Shown piece by piece: positions 12,830 through 17,728 of a stretch of 17,728 nt of DNA (position 1 is the stretch's first letter; the number at the start of each line of letters is the position of its first letter). Source of the stretch: an uncultured Bacteroidales bacterium (GTDB lineage: Bacteria > Bacteroidota > Bacteroidia > Bacteroidales > ML635J-15); the NCBI GenBank assembly GCA_905233405.1, contig CAJOEG010000010.1, forward strand, positions 30,929-48,656. Reading direction: 5' to 3'. Under the pieces are notes generated by a model. That model was not told the origin of the DNA. It made no database searches and worked only from the letters and a program-made list of their open reading frames with translations. Position numbers and translations under genes: made by a program.

Positions 12830-15800
12830 ATGGCTGTTAATACAAATCAAAGAATAAATTTTTCAACAACAAGGAATCAGCTGGAATATCCGGATTTCTT
12901 GGAAATACAAATAAAATCGTTTAAAGATTTCGTTCAGCTCGATTCCACCGCTGAACAAAGGAAGTCGGAAGGGTTATATCAGGTTTTCGCAGAAAACTTC
13001 CCTATAACCGATACCCGCAACAATTTCGAACTGCAGTTTATCGACTATACCTTGGACCCTCCAAGATACAGCATCGAGCAGTGCATTGATAGAGGTCTTA
13101 CATATTGCGTTCCGCTGAAAGCCAAGCTGAGACTTACCTGCAGCGACGAGGAGCACGAAGACTTCGAAGATTCCATTCAGGATGTATGGTTAGGTACAAT
13201 ACCTTATATGACACCGAGCGGTACTTTCGTTATCAACGGTGCCGAAAGGGTAGTGGTATCACAGTTGCATAGGTCGCCTGGCGTATTCTTCAGCCAGTCG
13301 ATGCATACCAACGGTACCAAATTGTATTCGGCAAGAGTTATCCCGTTCAAGGGCGCTTGGATAGAATTTGCTACCGATATAAATACTGTGATGTATGCTT
13401 ATATCGACAGAAAGAAGAAATTGCCGGTAACAACTTTGTTGAGGGCTATAGGTTTCGAAAACGATAAGGATATTCTTGAAATCTTTGATTTGGCAGACGA
13501 AATAAAGGTTTCCAAGACCGCTTTGAAGAAGGTGGTTGGAAGACGCCTTGCCGCAAGAGTACTGAAGACTTGGATTGAGGATTTCGTTGACGAAGATACC
13601 GCAGAAGTTGTATCTCTCGAAAGAAACGAGATTGTTCTCGACCGCGAGACCGTTATCGAAAATGAACACATTGATAAGATTGTAGAAGCAGGCGTAAAGA
13701 CTATCCTTCTCCACAAGGAGAATCAGAAGATTTCCGACTACGCAATCATTTACAACACTTTGCAGAAAGATACCTGCAACTCCGAAAAGGAGGCAGTTTT
13801 CTATATATATCGCCAGCTCAGAAATGCAGAGCCACCTGACGAGGCAACAGCACGCGACGTTATCGACAAGCTGTTCTTCTCCGACAAGAGATACGACCTC
13901 GGTGATGTTGGTAGATACAGAATCAACCAGAAGCTGGCTCTTGATGTACCGGATACTACCCGTGTACTTACTAAGGAAGACATCATCGCCATCATAAAGT
14001 ACTTGATTGAGCTTATCAATTCGAAGGCTGATGTTGATGATATCGACCACTTGAGCAATCGTAGAGTAAGAACCGTTGGCGAGCAGCTTGCAAACCAGTT
14101 CAGCGTTGGTTTGGCTCGTATGGCTCGTACCATCAGGGAAAGAATGAACGTTCGTGACAACGAAGTTTTCCACCCGATGGACCTTATCAACTCGAAGATT
14201 TTGTCTTCGGTGATAAACTCGTTCTTCGGAACTAACCAGTTGTCGCAGTTTATGGACCAGATTAACCCGTTGGCTGAGATTACTCACAAGAGACGTCTTT
14301 CGGCTTTGGGTCCTGGCGGTCTGTCGCGCGAAAGAGCAGGTTTCGAAGTCCGTGACGTTCACTACACTCACTACGGCCGTCTGTGCCCGATTGAAACCCC
14401 TGAAGGACCAAACATCGGTCTTATCTCTTCGCTTTGCGTTTACGCTAAGATTAACAACCTCGGTTTCATAGAGACTCCTTACAGAAAGGTTGCCGACAAT
14501 GCAGTTAGCTTCAACGATATAGTATATTTGAGCGCAGAACAGGAAACCGGTTTGGTTGTGGCTCAGGCAAATGCTGAAGTCGATGACGATGGCAAGTTCC
14601 AGAGCAACAGGGTTAAGGCAAGAAAGGAAGGCGACTACGTTGTGGTTACTCCAGAAGAAGTTCAACTTATGGACGTTGCTCCTAACCAGATTTCATCAAT
14701 CGCAGCATCTTTGATTCCTTTCTTGGAGCACGACGATGCTAACCGTGCGTTGATGGGTTCGAACATGATGCGTCAGGCTGTTCCGCTGCTTCGTCCCGAA
14801 GCTCCAATTGTTGGAACAGGCATTGAACACATGGTGGCTCAGGATTCGAGAATTCTTCTCGTTGCCGAGGGCAGTGGCGTTGTTGAATATGTTGACGCAG
14901 AAAAGATTATTATAAAGTACGACAGAACCGAAGAGGAAAGGTTCGTTAGCTTCGTTGGCGATTCTGTTGAATACAAGATTCCGAAGTTCAGGAAGACAAA
15001 CCAGAATACTTGCATCAACCTCCGTCCGGTTGTAAAGAAGGGACAGAAGGTTACCAAGGGTATGATTCTTACCGAAGGTTACGGAACTCAGGGTGGTGAC
15101 CTTGCTTTGGGTCGCAACTTGAAGGTTGCGTTTATGCCTTGGAAGGGTTACAACTACGAGGATGCAATCGTGCTTAACGAAAGAGTTGTTCGCGAGGACT
15201 TCTTCACTTCAATCCACATTACCGACTATCAGCTCGAAGTTCGCGAAACAAAGCGTGGTTTGGAAGAATTGACTTCCGATATTCCTAACGTTAGCGAAAC
15301 CGCGACCAAGGACCTCGACGAAAACGGTATCATCCGTGTAGGTGCTAGGGTTAAGCCGGGCGATATAATGATAGGTAAGATTACACCTAAGGGCGAAAGC
15401 GACCCGTCACCTGAAGAGAAACTCTTGAGAGCTATCTTCGGTGAAAAGGCTGGCGATGTTAAGGACGCTTCCTTGAAGGCTTCCCCATCTACAAGCGGTG
15501 TCGTTATCGACAAGAAGTTGTATTCTAGAAGCATTAAGGACAGAAAGACAAAGACTCAGGACAAGATATTGGTAGAGGCTATCGAGGAAGTCGAAAGAAA
15601 GGAACTTGACAAGCTGAAGGATATTCTTATCGACAAGTTGTTTGTCCTTGTAAATGGTAAGACTTCGCAGGGTGTAAAGGATAACTTGGATCAGGTTGTA
15701 ATACAGAAGGGTGTAAAATATACCCAGAAGTTGTTGCAGGGAATCGACTTCATCAATGTCAACCCCAACAAGTGGACGACCGACAAGTCGCGCAACGACC

Positions 15801-16633
15801 AGATAGCAAAGATTTTGTTCAACTATATGGTTGAATACAAGAAGATTACCGGTAAGTACAGACGCGAAAAGTTAGATATTACAATAGGTGACGAATTACC
15901 GTCGGGCATCATGCAGATGGCTAAGGTTTACCTCGCAAGCAAGCGTGTTATCAGAGTTGGTGATAAGCTCGCAGGTCGTCACGGTAACAAGGGTATCCTT
16001 GCACGTATCGTACGTCAGGAAGATATGCCTTTCCTCGATGATGGTACTCCAGTTGACATTGTACTTAACCCGTTGGGCGTACCTTCGCGTATGAACCTCG
16101 GTCAGATTTACGAAACCGTTCTCGGTTGGGCTGGTAAGGTTCTCGGATGCAAGTTCGCAACTCCTATCTTCGATGGTGCAAGCCTTGAGCAGATTTGCGA
16201 ATACACCGACAAGGCAGGTGTTCCACGTTATGGAAAGACCTGGTTGTACGACGGTGGCACAGGTCGCAAGTTCGACCAGCCGGCAACAGTTGGTGTCATC
16301 TATATGCTGAAACTCGGTCACATGGTCGAGGACAAGATGCACGCACGTTCGATAGGTCCATACTCACTTATCACTCAGCAGCCGTTGGGAGGTAAGGCTC
16401 AGTTCGGTGGACAGCGTTTCGGTGAAATGGAAGTCTGGGCACTCGAGGCATTCGGTGCAGCAAACGTACTGCAGGAAATACTTACTGTTAAGTCTGATGA
16501 TGTTGTCGGTAGGGCAAAGACCTATGAAAGCATCGTAAAGGGCGAACAGATGCCAGTGCCGGGAATCCCCGAATCGTTGAATGTGTTGTTGCACGAATTA
16601 AGAGGTTTGTGCTTGAAAATTAATCTTGAATAA
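12830..16633 (+). CDS. rpoB: DNA-directed RNA polymerase subunit beta
   Basis: The 1267-residue beta subunit is the normal length for Bacteroidota. In order: protrusion and lobe (PYMTPSGTFVINGAERVVVSQLHRSPG); the rifampicin-pocket fork region from Gln470 (QLSQFMDQINPL, then THKRR); the fork-loop signature GRLCPIETPEGPNIGLI; the flap; the catalytic-side GRHGNKG at 1049-1055; and the switch/clamp C-terminus with GGKAQFGGQRFGEMEVWALEA. The rifampicin region has Ile478 where Escherichia coli has Asn518, and Ala482 where it has Ser522. It is followed 19 bases later by rpoC. No consensus promoter precedes it, so expression depends on reading through the hairpin after rplL. Confidence 0.99.
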   Translation: MAVNTNQRINFSTTRNQLEYPDFLEIQIKSFKDFVQLDSTAEQRKSEGLYQVFAENFPITDTRNNFELQFIDYTLDPPRYSIEQCIDRGLTYCVPLKAKLRLTCSDEEHEDFEDSIQDVWLGTIPYMTPSGTFVINGAERVVVSQLHRSPGVFFSQSMHTNGTKLYSARVIPFKGAWIEFATDINTVMYAYIDRKKKLPVTTLLRAIGFENDKDILEIFDLADEIKVSKTALKKVVGRRLAARVLKTWIEDFVDEDTAEVVSLERNEIVLDRETVIENEHIDKIVEAGVKTILLHKENQKISDYAIIYNTLQKDTCNSEKEAVFYIYRQLRNAEPPDEATARDVIDKLFFSDKRYDLGDVGRYRINQKLALDVPDTTRVLTKEDIIAIIKYLIELINSKADVDDIDHLSNRRVRTVGEQLANQFSVGLARMARTIRERMNVRDNEVFHPMDLINSKILSSVINSFFGTNQLSQFMDQINPLAEITHKRRLSALGPGGLSRERAGFEVRDVHYTHYGRLCPIETPEGPNIGLISSLCVYAKINNLGFIETPYRKVADNAVSFNDIVYLSAEQETGLVVAQANAEVDDDGKFQSNRVKARKEGDYVVVTPEEVQLMDVAPNQISSIAASLIPFLEHDDANRALMGSNMMRQAVPLLRPEAPIVGTGIEHMVAQDSRILLVAEGSGVVEYVDAEKIIIKYDRTEEERFVSFVGDSVEYKIPKFRKTNQNTCINLRPVVKKGQKVTKGMILTEGYGTQGGDLALGRNLKVAFMPWKGYNYEDAIVLNERVVREDFFTSIHITDYQLEVRETKRGLEELTSDIPNVSETATKDLDENGIIRVGARVKPGDIMIGKITPKGESDPSPEEKLLRAIFGEKAGDVKDASLKASPSTSGVVIDKKLYSRSIKDRKTKTQDKILVEAIEEVERKELDKLKDILIDKLFVLVNGKTSQGVKDNLDQVVIQKGVKYTQKLLQGIDFINVNPNKWTTDKSRNDQIAKILFNYMVEYKKITGKYRREKLDITIGDELPSGIMQMAKVYLASKRVIRVGDKLAGRHGNKGILARIVRQEDMPFLDDGTPVDIVLNPLGVPSRMNLGQIYETVLGWAGKVLGCKFATPIFDGASLEQICEYTDKAGVPRYGKTWLYDGGTGRKFDQPATVGVIYMLKLGHMVEDKMHARSIGPYSLITQQPLGGKAQFGGQRFGEMEVWALEAFGAANVLQEILTVKSDDVVGRAKTYESIVKGEQMPVPGIPESLNVLLHELRGLCLKINLE

Positions 16634-16652
16634 TTGATAAAAATCTGGTAAA

Positions 16653-17728
16653 ATGGCTTTTAGAAAAGATACAAAAGTTAAAACCAACTTCACCAAGACA
16701 ACCGTAAGCCTTGCTTCTCCAGAAGAGATTCAGGACTTGTCGAGCGGCGAAGTTACCAAACCTGAAACCATAAATTATAGAACATATAAGCCCGAAAGGG
16801 ACGGCTTGTTCTGCGAAAGGATATTCGGTCCGTGCAAGGATTACGAATGCCATTGCGGTAAGTACAAGAGAATTAGATATAAAGGTATCGTATGCGACAG
16901 ATGCGGTGTCGAGGTAACAGAAAAGAAGGTTCGTAGGGAAAGAATGGGTCACATTAAGCTCGAAGTGCCGGTAGCTCATATCTGGTATTTCAAGACTCTT
17001 CCGAACAAGATTGGTTATCTGCTCGGTCTGCCGTCAAAGAAACTTGATGCTGTAATATATTATGAAAGGTATATCGTTTTGCAGGCTGGCGCAAAAGCTG
17101 CTGATGGTGTTGCAGAACTCGACCTTTTGACAGAAGAGGAATATGTACAGATAATCGACTCTCTTCCACGCGAAAACCAGATGCTCGATGATTCAGATCC
17201 TAACAAGTTCATCGCTAAGATGGGTGCCGAGGCTATCCTCGAGTTGTTGAGAAAGATAGACCTTGACAAGTTGTCGTACGAACTTCGTGACAAGGCTGGC
17301 AAGGAAACTTCGCAGCAGAGAAAGGCAGAAGCTTTGAAGAGACTTAACGTTGTTGAAGCATTCAGAATGTCGAAGGACATCAATAAGCCCGAATGGATGA
17401 TTGTTCAGGTTATTCCTGTTATTCCTCCCGAGCTTCGTCCTTTGGTTCCGCTGGATGGTGGACGTTTTGCTACTTCCGACCTCAACGACCTTTACCGTAG
17501 GGTTATCATTAGAAACAACCGTCTGAGAAGACTTCTCGAAATAAAGGCTCCAGAAGTAATTCTCCGCAACGAAAAGCGTATGCTTCAGGAAGCTGTGGAT
17601 TCATTGTTCGACAACTCAAGGAAATCGAGCGCAGTTAAGACCGATGCTAACAGACCTCTCAAGTCGTTGAGCGACAGCTTGAAGGGTAAGCAGGGACGTT
17701 TCCGTCAGAACTTGCTTGGTAAACGTGT
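16653..17728 (+). CDS. rpoC: DNA-directed RNA polymerase subunit beta', 5' part only
   Basis: Starting at ATG 16653 the frame stays open to the window edge, giving 358 complete codons of a protein normally about 1400 residues long. The start MAFRKDTKVKTNFTKTTVSL is the Bacteroidota form. The clamp zinc ribbon is complete: Cys66, Cys68, Cys81 and Cys84 (C-x-C, then C-x-x-C). The region PVIPPELRPLVPLDGGRFA and the helix with DLNDLYRRVIIRNNRL follow. The NADFDGD catalytic loop lies past the edge. It is 19 bases after rpoB, the universal rpoBC pair. Confidence 0.97.
   Translation, partial: MAFRKDTKVKTNFTKTTVSLASPEEIQDLSSGEVTKPETINYRTYKPERDGLFCERIFGPCKDYECHCGKYKRIRYKGIVCDRCGVEVTEKKVRRERMGHIKLEVPVAHIWYFKTLPNKIGYLLGLPSKKLDAVIYYERYIVLQAGAKAADGVAELDLLTEEEYVQIIDSLPRENQMLDDSDPNKFIAKMGAEAILELLRKIDLDKLSYELRDKAGKETSQQRKAEALKRLNVVEAFRMSKDINKPEWMIVQVIPVIPPELRPLVPLDGGRFATSDLNDLYRRVIIRNNRLRRLLEIKAPEVILRNEKRMLQEAVDSLFDNSRKSSAVKTDANRPLKSLSDSLKGKQGRFRQNLLGKR

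Noticed and set aside
13259..14665. 468-codon open frame on the minus strand inside rpoB
   Set aside because: It lies wholly antisense to highly conserved rpoB coding sequence, its translation shows no domain pattern, and such long antisense frames arise from rpoB codon bias.

Overview
The window comes from a member of the Bacteroidota, most likely the order Bacteroidales. Evidence: several intergenic promoters fit the Bacteroidota sigma pattern (TTTG, about 19 bases, TAnnTTTG); start codons generally lack strong Shine-Dalgarno sequences; tRNA genes do not encode CCA; and the order tRNA-tuf-tRNA(Trp)-secE-nusG-rplKAJL-rpoBC occurs with rpsU-xerC-hpf directly upstream. The proteins match Bacteroidota forms in length and motifs (RpoB about 1267 aa, GlmM with a DPDVDR metal loop). 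I cannot name a genus.

Layout. (1) 1-1643: end of an MBOAT O-acyltransferase gene, then an SGNH-like protein 2 bases downstream. This looks like a two-gene cell-surface polysaccharide acylation unit, closed by a bidirectional terminator. (2) 1708-3066, minus strand: glmM, which feeds UDP-GlcNAc synthesis. (3) 3067-3547: AT-rich intergenic region with a perfect 87-bp tandem duplication, each copy carrying a 9-bp inverted repeat, abutting a likely promoter. (4) 3548-6133: a large secreted TPR-CHAT protein with both CHAT His and Cys residues. (5) 6134-6535: non-coding, with short dispersed and palindromic repeats. (6) 6479-8005: rpsU, xerC-type recombinase and short hpf. (7) 8021-9823: a strong promoter, four tRNAs (Thr-UGU, Tyr-GUA, Gly-UCC, Thr-GGU), tuf, a hairpin, and tRNA-Trp. 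(8) 9848-17728: secE, nusG, rplK, rplA, rplJ, rplL, a strong hairpin, rpoB and the first 358 codons of rpoC, which runs off the end.

Regions 6-8 are core gene-expression machinery: ribosomal proteins, ribosome hibernation, aminoacyl-tRNA delivery, translocation, elongation control and RNA polymerase. Their order is ordinary and ancient. The less ordinary part is 3200-6400. There the TPR-CHAT gene has an AT-rich TPR array between a GC-richer signal-peptide segment and a GC-richer CHAT domain, with the 87-bp duplication upstream and small repeats downstream. I see no CRISPR array, insertion sequence, toxin-antitoxin pair or phage gene, and no convincing wholly new system.
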